8,536 bases of DNA from Eggerthellaceae bacterium (GTDB lineage Bacteria > Actinomycetota > Coriobacteriia > Coriobacteriales > Eggerthellaceae). Location of the stretch: positions 1 to 8,536 of the forward strand of contig CAAEDC010000107.1 of NCBI GenBank assembly GCA_900754495.1. The letters run 5' to 3'. Made by a program: the position numbers and the translations under genes. Positions 1 to 6,617 of the stretch are shown here, piece by piece. Below the pieces are notes generated by a model, which was not told where the DNA came from, searched no databases, and saw only the letters and a program-made list of their open reading frames with translations. How positions within the stretch are numbered: position 1 is the stretch's first letter; every line of letters begins with the position of its first letter.

Positions 1-906
1 AGTAAAAAGCTCTCACTGAAGTTCTTCTACTATGCTGCAACCTGTGTTGACATTAAGCCATATATGACCAACACGGCTAAGCCGAGTATGACTCAATTTG
101 ACTGGGACAATTCGAGAATCCCCCGCCCTCCACTTGCGGAGCAGCGACGAATCATCTCATACCTCGATGAGCGCTGCGCGGCCATCGACGAGGATGTCGC
201 GAAGCGTCGCGATGTCATCGGGAAGCTCAAGGAATACAAGAAGTCACTCATTGCGCATGCCGTGACGAAGGGCCTCGACCCGAACACAGAGATGAAGGAC
301 AGCGGAGTCGACTGGATCGGCGAGGTGCCGGCGAATTGGCGTCTAACGAAAATCGGACAGGTCTATGACCTGCGCAACACGAAAGTCAGCGATTGCGATT
401 ACGAGCCATTGTCCGTAACCATGCAAGGCATCGTTCCTCAACTTGATAGCGCTGCCAAGACCGATGCGCATGACGATAGGAAGTTGGTTATGGAGGGAGA
501 CTTCGTAATCAACAGCAGGTCAGATAGACGTGGATCATGCGGAATAGCAAGACAAGATGGCTCCGTATCCCTTATCAATACGGTACTTATCCCCCGAGAA
601 CATATGGAGCCACGCTTCTATGACTGGTTGTTTCACACGACCCTATTTGCTGATGAGTTTTATAAGAACGGTCACGGAATAGTAGACGACCTTTGGACCA
701 CAAAATGGGCAGAGATGAAGGGCATCACCATAGTTGAACCCCCATTTGAAACGCAAATAACCGTCGCGAACTACCTCGACGAGCGCTGCGCGGCCATCGA
801 CGAGGCAATCGCCCGCCAGGAGCAGCTCATCGAGAAGCTCGGCGAGTACCGCAAGTCCGTCATCCACCACGCCGTGACCGGCAAAATCGACTGTATGGAG
901 GCCTAA
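1..906 (+). CDS. hsdS: Type I restriction-modification specificity subunit HsdS (5'-truncated by window edge)
   Basis: HsdS chooses the target sequence of a type I R-M complex by pairing two target-recognition domains (TRDs) with two helical conserved regions. The frame is open from base 1, so the gene begins outside the window and the ATG at 64 is internal. Numbered from base 1, residues 1-43 are the tail of TRD1. Residues about 44-113 are the central conserved region (PPLAEQRRI, YLDERCAAID, KEYKKSLIAHAVTKG), ending in DSGVDWIGEVP. Residues about 114-249 are TRD2, and residues about 250-294 are the second conserved helix (YLDERCAAIDEAIA, GEYRKSVIHHAVTG). The two helices are the arms that set TRD spacing. 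TRD2 is poorer in GC (about 47% over 421-720, hand count) and uses AGA/ATA/TTT-type codons that neighbours avoid, as expected for a swapped specificity cassette. hsdR follows 2 bp after the stop; hsdM is presumably upstream. The family call is secure; the recognised sequence cannot be told. Confidence 0.95.
   Translation, partial: SKKLSLKFFYYAATCVDIKPYMTNTAKPSMTQFDWDNSRIPRPPLAEQRRIISYLDERCAAIDEDVAKRRDVIGKLKEYKKSLIAHAVTKGLDPNTEMKDSGVDWIGEVPANWRLTKIGQVYDLRNTKVSDCDYEPLSVTMQGIVPQLDSAAKTDAHDDRKLVMEGDFVINSRSDRRGSCGIARQDGSVSLINTVLIPREHMEPRFYDWLFHTTLFADEFYKNGHGIVDDLWTTKWAEMKGITIVEPPFETQITVANYLDERCAAIDEAIARQEQLIEKLGEYRKSVIHHAVTGKIDCMEA
161..192 (+). repeat. Direct repeat copy 1 in hsdS (central conserved region)
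   Basis: A 32-bp block encoding YLDERCAAIDE that matches 773-804 at 31 of 32 positions; the one difference is T at 168 versus C at 780. The copies lie in the same orientation and the same reading frame, 612 bp (204 codons) apart. They flank TRD2, so recombination between them would stay in frame. Confidence 0.9.
773..804 (+). repeat. Direct repeat copy 2 in hsdS (C-terminal conserved region)
   Basis: Second copy of the 32-bp block at 161-192, with one mismatch. Similarity beyond the block falls to short patches (the GAGAAGCTC/GGGAAGCTC region), so identity is concentrated in this segment even though the two conserved helices are related as proteins throughout. Confidence 0.9.
897..901 (+). 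promoter_or_regulatory. Ribosome binding site of hsdR
   Basis: GGAGG lies 7 nt before the ATG at 909 and inside the last codons of hsdS. It supports the 909 start and continuous translation from hsdS into hsdR. Confidence 0.75.
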
Positions 907-908
907 CC

Positions 909-3900
909 ATGACAAAGGTCGATATGCATATCCCAGGCAAATCCGATCTCGACGTCAGTTTCGACGGCAGCCGGAAGATCCATCAGGAGGCGCCGTTCGA
1001 GCGCTACATATCTCGCAAGGTCGCAGGGCTGGAGCATTCGGGCTGGGCCCTCTCACCTGACGATACGGGGTTCGACCCGAACGACGCACTCGTGTTCGAC
1101 GACTTCGTCGCCTGGCTCGAGGCCACCGCGCCGGAGAAGCTCGACAAGATGCGCCGAGAGAAGGGCGCCCGCTGGGCCGACCAGCTGAAGCGCGCCCTGG
1201 TGAAGAGTCTCGAGAGGAACGGCACCGTCCTCACGCTGCGCAAGGGCTTCCAGATGGCGGGCTATCAGACCATCGAGTGCATGGCGGGCTACCCGGACGA
1301 CGAGCGCGTGCCCGGGGCGAGGGAGCGCTACGACGCCAACATCCTGCGCTTCATGCACCAGGTCCACTACCAGACCGCCGGGAGCAAGTCTCTCGACTTC
1401 GTCCTGTTCGTCAACGGCATCCCCGTCGCCACCGGCGAGGTCAAGACCGAGCTCACCCAGACCGTGCGTGACGCCATCGACGAGTACGCCGACGAGCGTA
1501 AGCCGGTGGAGCCCGACGGCGGCAGGAAGAACCCGCTGCTCATGTACAAGAGGGGCGCCGTGGTCCACTTCGCCGTCTCCGAGGACGAGGTCTGGATGTG
1601 CACGAACCTCGGCCCCTTCCCGAGCAAGTCGGCGAGGCCCCGCTTCCTCCCGTTCAACCTGGGACGCGACGGCGGGGCGGGCAACCCGGACGCGCCGGAG
1701 GGCGAGTACAGGACCCACTACCTCTGGGACACCATCCTCCAGCGCGACAACTGGCTGTCCATCTTCGACCGCTTCGTCTTCGAGGAGGTCGAGGACAGGC
1801 AGGACGCGAGCGGCCGGTGGCGCAGACAGGCGACCCAGATCTTCCCCCGCTACCACCAGTTCGACGCCGAGAGGAAGGTCCTGGCCGACGCGCGCGAGCA
1901 CGGGGCGGGGCGCCGCTACCTCATCGAGCACTCGGCCGGCTCCGGCAAGACCGAGACCATCTCATGGGCTGCGCACGACCTCGCGAGGCTCCGCCGCGCG
2001 GACGGCGAGAAGATGTTCTCGAGCGTCGTGGTGGTCACCGACAGGCTGTCGCTCGACCAGAACATAAAGAAGACCATCTCCCAGCTCTCCAAGGTGACGG
2101 GACAGGTCGTCATGATCGGCCGCGACGAGAGGGGCAACGCCGTCTCGGACGGCTCAAAGAGCTCCCAGCTCGTCGAGGCCCTGCGCCAGAAGAGGGAGAT
2201 CGTCGTGGTCACCATCCAGACGTTCCTCTACGCCTGGCCGGACATCGCGGTGCTGCCCGAGCTCGACGGCGCCGGCTTCGCGGTGATCGTCGACGAGGCG
2301 CACAGCTCCCAGGAGGGCAGCTCGGCGGCGTCCCTCAAGACCGCCTTCAACGCGGCGGCGGACAAGCTGAAGTTCGAGAGGATGCTCGACTTCGACGACG
2401 ACTCGGGCGACGACGGGTCGGTCATGGACGCCTACTTCGCCCAGATGCAGGCGAGCAACCTCATGCCGCCGAACGTCTCCTTCCTCGCGTTCACCGCGAC
2501 CCCCAAGGCCGAGACCAAGACCCTCTTCGGCACGCCGACGGGCGAGGAGGACGAGGACGGCAACCCGGTCATGGGCAGCTTCCACCTCTACCCGATGCGG
2601 CAGGCGATCGAGGAGGGCTACATCATCGACCCGCTCTCGGGATACGTGCCCTTGAAGACCCTCACGAGAATCGAGGACGAGTCCGAGGACGCCGACGGGA
2701 GACTCGTCGACGAGCGCCGCGCCAGGAGGAAGATCGCCAAGTGGCGCTCGCTCCACCCGACGAACGTCATGGAGAAGGCCAAGTGGATCATCGACCACTT
2801 CGTCGACAACGTGGCGCCGCTCCTGAACGGCGAGGCCAAGGCCATGATCGTCACCTCCGGGCGTCCCGAGGTCGTGCGCTACAAGTACGCGATAGAGGCG
2901 TACCTCCGCGCCCGCCCGGACCTCGACCCCGCCAAGGTCGAGCCGAGGCTGCGCTTCAAGGTGCCCGGCGAGCCGCTCGTCGCCTTCTCCCAGAAGGTCC
3001 TGGGCGACAGGTGCGTCCTGCCCGAGGACGAGTACCTCGAGGACAACCCGTTCGCCCTCATCGAGCGCGGATACGAGTACACCGAGGCCAACATGAACCC
3101 GACCGGGCAGGGCCCGGTCGAGAGGGCGTTCGACCGCCCCGAGAGCAGGCTGCTCATCGTGGCCAACAAGTTCCAGACCGGGTTCGACCAGAAGAAGCTA
3201 GTCGCCCTCTACGTCGACAAGCCGCTCGGCAACGCCATCGAGATCGTGCAGACCTACTCGCGCGTCAACAGGACGTGCTCCGGCAAGGACAGGGTCTTCG
3301 TCGTCGACTTCGTGAACGACCCCGAGACGGTTCTCGCCGCCTTCAAGACCTACGACAAGGGCGCGACGATGAGCGCGGCCCAGGACCCGAACGTCGTCTA
3401 CGACCTGAAGGACGCCCTCGACGCGGCCGACGTGTTCGCGACGCGAGACGTCGAGGGGTTCAAGGAGGCGCTCTACAGGTCCAAGGGCCTCGCAGCCGGC
3501 GGGGAGAGCGATGCCTACAGGACCGCCCTCTACTCCGCCGTCTCCGGGCCCGCCGAGATCTTCCGCGAGAGGTTCGCGGCGGCCAGGGACTCCTACGAGA
3601 CTTGGCTGGAGTGCGCCAACCGGGCGGAGGCGGCCGGCGAGGCCGAGGAGGCGGAGAGGGCCAAGAGGAGCGCGGACGAGGCGGCGGGACGCGTCGCGGA
3701 GCTGATGACCTTCAGGAAGAAGCTCTCCAAGTACTGCTCCGCCTACACGTTCCTGTCCCAGGCGCTCGACTTCGGCGACCCCGACCTCGAGGTGTTCTAC
3801 AGCTTCGCAAAGCTGCTCGGCCACAGGATCGCGGGCACCTCGCTCGACGACGTCGACGTGCGCGGCCTCGTGCTCCGGGACTTCCGCATATCGGCCCAGA

Positions 3901-4337
3901 AGGTCCCCGAGGGGGTCGAGGGCGGCGAGCTCATGCCGATGGGCGCGGGCGGCTCAGGCGCCGCTCCCAAGCGCGACACCATGGCGAGGATCGTGGAGAG
4001 GCTGAACCGCACGTGGGGCGACGAGGGCGACCCCCTCGTGAAGGCCCGAGCCGTCAATGCGGTCTCCGACGCCGTGGCGGCAGACCCCGTGACCAACACG
4101 CAGATCACGAACACGAGCAACACGAAGGAGGCTGTCCTCGCGGACGGGCGCCTGCGCAACATCGTCATCAGGGCCCTCATGTCGATGATGAGCAACGAGC
4201 TGGGAGACCTCGCCGAGCAGGCGCTCGACGACCCGCAGGCGATCGAGCCCCTGGCCGACCAGGTGTACGACCTCATCTCGCAGGGGAAGCGCTACGACAT
4301 CGCCGAGCTCGCCTCCTACCTCTCGAAGGGGGAATAG
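909..4337 (+). CDS. hsdR: Type I restriction endonuclease subunit R (HsdR)
   Basis: HsdR is the ATP-driven DNA translocase and nuclease of a type I R-M complex; with HsdM and HsdS it pumps in unmodified DNA and cuts it at a distance. The 1142 aa fit the family. A PD-(D/E)XK nuclease lies near the N terminus, with D163 in SLDFVLFVNG and E177/K179 in GEVK. The SF2 motor is complete: Walker A AGSGKT at 343-348, VVVVTDRL at 373-380, DEAH at 462-465, FTATP at 528-532, KFQTGFD at 754-760 and QTYSRVNR at 781-788. Residues about 885-935 are a charged helical stretch, followed by the C-terminal region expected to bind HsdM. No frameshift or missing key residue is seen. The start follows a good GGAGG. 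The C terminus ends in helical sequence (DIAELASYLSKGE) and does not look cut, which matters because a transposase gene starts at the next base. Very sure. Confidence 0.97.
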   Translation: MTKVDMHIPGKSDLDVSFDGSRKIHQEAPFERYISRKVAGLEHSGWALSPDDTGFDPNDALVFDDFVAWLEATAPEKLDKMRREKGARWADQLKRALVKSLERNGTVLTLRKGFQMAGYQTIECMAGYPDDERVPGARERYDANILRFMHQVHYQTAGSKSLDFVLFVNGIPVATGEVKTELTQTVRDAIDEYADERKPVEPDGGRKNPLLMYKRGAVVHFAVSEDEVWMCTNLGPFPSKSARPRFLPFNLGRDGGAGNPDAPEGEYRTHYLWDTILQRDNWLSIFDRFVFEEVEDRQDASGRWRRQATQIFPRYHQFDAERKVLADAREHGAGRRYLIEHSAGSGKTETISWAAHDLARLRRADGEKMFSSVVVVTDRLSLDQNIKKTISQLSKVTGQVVMIGRDERGNAVSDGSKSSQLVEALRQKREIVVVTIQTFLYAWPDIAVLPELDGAGFAVIVDEAHSSQEGSSAASLKTAFNAAADKLKFERMLDFDDDSGDDGSVMDAYFAQMQASNLMPPNVSFLAFTATPKAETKTLFGTPTGEEDEDGNPVMGSFHLYPMRQAIEEGYIIDPLSGYVPLKTLTRIEDESEDADGRLVDERRARRKIAKWRSLHPTNVMEKAKWIIDHFVDNVAPLLNGEAKAMIVTSGRPEVVRYKYAIEAYLRARPDLDPAKVEPRLRFKVPGEPLVAFSQKVLGDRCVLPEDEYLEDNPFALIERGYEYTEANMNPTGQGPVERAFDRPESRLLIVANKFQTGFDQKKLVALYVDKPLGNAIEIVQTYSRVNRTCSGKDRVFVVDFVNDPETVLAAFKTYDKGATMSAAQDPNVVYDLKDALDAADVFATRDVEGFKEALYRSKGLAAGGESDAYRTALYSAVSGPAEIFRERFAAARDSYETWLECANRAEAAGEAEEAERAKRSADEAAGRVAELMTFRKKLSKYCSAYTFLSQALDFGDPDLEVFYSFAKLLGHRIAGTSLDDVDVRGLVLRDFRISAQKVPEGVEGGELMPMGAGGSGAAPKRDTMARIVERLNRTWGDEGDPLVKARAVNAVSDAVAADPVTNTQITNTSNTKEAVLADGRLRNIVIRALMSMMSNELGDLAEQALDDPQAIEPLADQVYDLISQGKRYDIAELASYLSKGE

Positions 4338-4340
4338 ATG
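4326..4340 (+). promoter_or_regulatory. hsdR-transposase junction with Shine-Dalgarno (TAGATG)
   Basis: AAGGGGGA (4326-4333) lies within the last hsdR codons, the hsdR stop TAG is 4335-4337, and the next ATG is 4338-4340. Zero spacing and a purine-rich ribosome site favour coupled translation. No 5' noncoding stretch is left where an IS left end would normally sit. Confidence 0.7.
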
Positions 4341-5717
4341 GGCGCGGCGGGCTACGTCGAGGAGCTGCTCGGCGTCCGGGGCTGCGAGCTCATCGGCAGT
4401 GCGACCAAGGTCGATTGCGGCAGGAGGCTCCAGCAGTTCGACCTGAGATACCGCGGGCCCGTCCCCGCATCGTGCCCCGAGTGCGGCGGGACGCTGCACA
4501 GCCACGGCGCGAGGACCGTCGGCGTTGTGTCGACGCCACACTTGGGCATCCCGACGAGGCTCGAGATAGGGTTCCCGCGGATGCGATGCCCGGAGTGCGG
4601 CTACGTGTGGCGCCCGGCGATAGGCGGGGTCGACGCGGGTCACCGAATGACGGAGGCGGCATACGCCGACATCGCCCAGCGCTCACTCAGGCTCACCTTC
4701 CGCGAGGTCGCCGAGGAGTACCCGCTCTCGCACGTCACCGTGAAGAACGTCTTCGAGGACTACGTCCGCGAGAACGCCTCGAGGCTTCGCTTCAAGGTGC
4801 CGGCGTTCCTGGGCATAGACGAGAAGAACCTCAAGAGGGTCGGCATGGTGACCGTGATCACCGACCTCGAGCACAGGACGGTCTTCGACATGGTGCCCGG
4901 CAGGACGCAGTCCGACCTCGACGCCTATTTCTCCTCGTTGGAGGGCCTCGAGCGCGTACGATGGGTCTCGAGCGACATGTACCGGCCGTTCTGGAGGAGC
5001 ATAGCCAAGTACACCCCGAACGCGACATGGGTCATCGACCACTTCCATGTCGTGAGGGGAGCCAACGAGGCCTTAGACGCGGTCCGCAAGGGCCTCCAGG
5101 GAGCCCTCGACAGGAAGGGCCGCCTTGAGCTAAAGAAGGGCCTCGCCTACGCCCTCAGGAAGCGGACACGCGACCTCAGCCCCTACGAGGCGTCGGCCCT
5201 AAGGGCGCTACGGGAAGACCCCTCCTACTCGACGCTGATGACCGCGTACGACCTCAAGGAGGACTTCTTCGGCATTTACGACGACCATCCGTCCTCACGC
5301 GAGGAGGCTGAGGCGGCGTTCGACGCCTGGATTCGGGAAATTCCCGATGGCAGGGAGTTCGATCCGTTCAGAGCCCTTGCTCGGACCGTCCAGAACCACC
5401 GCGAGTTCATCTTCAACTACTGGGAATGCCCCAGCCGCATCTCGAACGGCTACACCGAGTGCGCGAACCGGCTCATCAACGAAACGGACATGAGAGGGCG
5501 CGGATACTCGTTCGAGACGCTTCGGGCAAGGACCCTCTACCGCAGGCAGAACCTCGACCGCATCATCGCGAGCAACGGGCTCACGATCGGCCCTCGCATC
5601 GATGCTCCCGGCCCGCTCTTCGTGACCGAGCCCGACCGCGAGGACGAGGCCGTGGACGAGTTCATAGACCCGAGGTCGGGAGTGAAGGTCGACGCAACGA
5701 CTGGGGAGGTCCATTAA
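4338..5717 (+). CDS. ISL3-family DDE transposase homologue, embedded in R-M operon
   Basis: ISL3 transposases cut and paste their element with a DDE catalytic site. This 459-aa protein shows the family layout: an N-terminal zinc ribbon with C46/C49 (CPEC) and C84/C87 (CPEC), a helix-turn-helix region at about 105-150 (LTFREVAEEYPLSHVTVKNV), and a DDE domain with D161 (LGIDEKNL), D213 (SSDMYRPF), the DHFHVV signature at 234-239 and E374 (SNGYTECANRLIN). Which of D213 and D234 is the second catalytic Asp I cannot settle; both are present. Length and N terminus match the family, so 4338 is the natural start. Codon use is GC-rich like hsdR. It abuts the hsdR stop and overlaps the next gene by 1 bp, with no terminal inverted repeats or target duplications that I could find. 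It may be an intact transposase from an IS that lost its ends, or a domesticated protein. The family is secure; activity is unknown. Confidence 0.93.
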   Translation: MGAAGYVEELLGVRGCELIGSATKVDCGRRLQQFDLRYRGPVPASCPECGGTLHSHGARTVGVVSTPHLGIPTRLEIGFPRMRCPECGYVWRPAIGGVDAGHRMTEAAYADIAQRSLRLTFREVAEEYPLSHVTVKNVFEDYVRENASRLRFKVPAFLGIDEKNLKRVGMVTVITDLEHRTVFDMVPGRTQSDLDAYFSSLEGLERVRWVSSDMYRPFWRSIAKYTPNATWVIDHFHVVRGANEALDAVRKGLQGALDRKGRLELKKGLAYALRKRTRDLSPYEASALRALREDPSYSTLMTAYDLKEDFFGIYDDHPSSREEAEAAFDAWIREIPDGREFDPFRALARTVQNHREFIFNYWECPSRISNGYTECANRLINETDMRGRGYSFETLRARTLYRRQNLDRIIASNGLTIGPRIDAPGPLFVTEPDREDEAVDEFIDPRSGVKVDATTGEVH

Positions 5718-5719
5718 TG
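5705..5719 (+). promoter_or_regulatory. Ribosome binding site and TAATG start/stop overlap
   Basis: GGAGG (5705-5709) lies 7 nt before the ATG at 5717, which shares its A with the transposase stop TAA (5715-5717). This fixes the start of the downstream gene and indicates translational coupling. The frame is open upstream to 5426, but that stretch is an out-of-frame read of the transposase. Confidence 0.75.
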
Positions 5720-6352
5720 GGGAGCATATTCACCGAGCATGTATTTCCTAGATACGTGGGGCGTCAAGTGATGAAGCCCCAGATGAACGGCTTTAACGAC
5801 CCCACCCTGAGGGATTTCTCCCTGCTCGACTCATCCGTCTTGATGAAGGAAAAACTCAAGGGCGAGATGTTCGAGGAGGAGTTCATCCGCTCGTTCCTCA
5901 ACGCCGCGAAGGAACTGGCGGCCGCCGGAAGAAGGGCCATCGACCGACCTGGGATGTACGTGATGCTGAAGCACTCCTATGCGATCCCGGTCCTGTTCCT
6001 CACGAGACACTGCATGGAACTAGCTATCAAGAGGGTGATTAGGAAGTGCGGAGTCGAGCCCAAGAGAGAGCACAGCCTCACGAAGCTGTGGAGCTCACTG
6101 CTCTCGAGGTTCCCAGGGCAGAGGTGCCGTGAGGACAACAGGGCCATCAAAAATATGGGCGCATTCGTAGAGGCCGTAGCCGACATCGACGACAACGGCA
6201 TCAGTCTTCGCTATCCGCAGGACAGTTCAGGAAGGCTCACGCAGGATAGGCCGCTCTTCGTGAATGACGAGGAAGTCGCCTCATATCTAGAGAAGTTCGT
6301 AGAGCAACTAGAGCTGATTGACTTCGACATGATACATAGAGACGTTAAATAA
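5717..6352 (+). CDS. HEPN-like helical protein of unknown function
   Basis: A 211-aa soluble, mostly helical protein without signal peptide or membrane segment. The most family-like part is residues 86-108 (HSYAIPVLFLTRHCMELAIKRV begins it), then EHSLTKLW at 118-125, then a late block with SLRYPQDSSG (163-172) and FVNDEEVASYLEKF (181-194). The order 'helix with RHxxELxxK, then H-[DS]-L-x-x-L-W, then RYP' resembles uncharacterised HEPN-superfamily proteins often seen in defence regions; this is recalled pattern similarity, not a search result. A canonical HEPN RNase motif (R, 4-6 residues, H) is not visible, so nuclease activity cannot be claimed. The gene overlaps the transposase stop by one base and has its own GGAGG, so it belongs to the hsdR-transposase unit. 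Base composition falls towards AT in the last 50 bp. The coding call is good; the family call is tentative. Confidence 0.82.
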   Translation: MGSIFTEHVFPRYVGRQVMKPQMNGFNDPTLRDFSLLDSSVLMKEKLKGEMFEEEFIRSFLNAAKELAAAGRRAIDRPGMYVMLKHSYAIPVLFLTRHCMELAIKRVIRKCGVEPKREHSLTKLWSSLLSRFPGQRCREDNRAIKNMGAFVEAVADIDDNGISLRYPQDSSGRLTQDRPLFVNDEEVASYLEKFVEQLELIDFDMIHRDVK

Positions 6353-6456
6353 GTGGTTGGATTATTGCAGCTCCAGCTGTTAGAAAGATGGTTGGATGAG
6401 TTGATTTAGACTCAACAGCAACCAACCAGAGATTTACCAATTTCCAACCACTTGTT
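6347..6456. terminator. Nested inverted repeat, probable bidirectional terminator
   Basis: The gap between the convergent genes holds an 11-bp perfect inverted repeat, AAGTGGTTGGA (6351-6361) and TCCAACCACTT (6443-6453), extendable to 15 bp with one mismatch (6347-6361 / 6443-6457). On the + strand the stem is followed by TTGTTTT; on the - strand it is followed by TTATTTA. Both are U-rich, which suits termination from either side. The left arm overlaps the stop of the HEPN-like gene. The 81-nt loop is long for a simple terminator but is itself folded (see 6389-6428). Confidence 0.5.
6389..6428. repeat. Inner inverted repeat TGGTTGG/CCAACCA
   Basis: TGGTTGG (6389-6395) pairs with CCAACCA (6422-6428), with a further inner GTTGA (6400-6404) / TCAAC (6412-6416). 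With the outer arms, the hexamer GGTTGG occurs twice forward (6355, 6390) and twice reversed (6422, 6444), so several alternative hairpins are possible. Confidence 0.6.
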
Positions 6457-6485
6457 TTACATACCCTTTTTTTGCCGAAAGCAGC

Positions 6486-6617
6486 CTAGGGTTCCCGCTT
6501 GCCCTCGGCGAGCATTTCCTCACGTTCGCTCATGGCGCCCACCCGAATGCAGGCGTACCCCACGATCGCGCACGCCATCATCGCCATGCCGATGAAGAAG
6601 CATATGGTCGATTGCAT
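6486..6617 (-). CDS. 43-aa single-pass membrane peptide coupled to sortase
   Basis: A small ORF beginning MQSTICFFIGMAMMACAIV, with one hydrophobic segment (residues about 5-27) followed by a charged tail (MSEREEMLAEGKREP). Its ATG (6617-6615 on the - strand) overlaps the sortase stop as TGATG, and GGAGG (complement of 6625-6629) sits 7 nt upstream, so the start is well supported. A longer version from 6668 would need an upstream ATG inside the sortase gene and has no reason to be preferred. No homologue family is recognised. The position suggests a partner of the sortase in the membrane, but that is inference. Stop TAG, just before the AT-rich intergenic repeat. Confidence 0.68.
   Translation of the reverse strand: MQSTICFFIGMAMMACAIVGYACIRVGAMSEREEMLAEGKREP

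Noticed and set aside
64..906. ATG at 64 as the true start of hsdS
   Set aside because: The frame is open back to base 1 and the preceding residues continue the TRD1 tail, so the gene is cut by the edge.
1053..1931. A 292-aa antisense frame inside hsdR
   Set aside because: Low-complexity Val/Leu/Ala/Arg/Glu composition, no motifs, no ribosome site noticed; a mirror of biased codon use in hsdR.
1598..5128. A 1176-aa open frame on the + strand running through hsdR and the transposase
   Set aside because: It is an Arg/Pro/Gly-rich out-of-frame read of GC-rich genes; the hsdR and transposase frames carry all the recognisable motifs.
5426..6352. 308-aa version of the HEPN-like protein
   Set aside because: The first 97 codons are an out-of-frame read of the transposase; the start at 5717 has a ribosome site and stop overlap.
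5717..6352. Catalytic HEPN RNase motif in the last + strand gene
   Set aside because: R97-H98 are adjacent, and I found no R-x4-6-H in a suitable helix, so RNase activity is not claimed.
6347..6456. Nested palindrome as the right end of an ISL3 element
   Set aside because: No matching inverted copy was found upstream of the transposase, and a second gene lies between. Kept only as an alternative in the findings.
6467..6473. T7 run as a classical rho-independent terminator
   Set aside because: No GC-rich hairpin directly precedes it; the main stem ends about 14 nt earlier and has its own U-rich flank.
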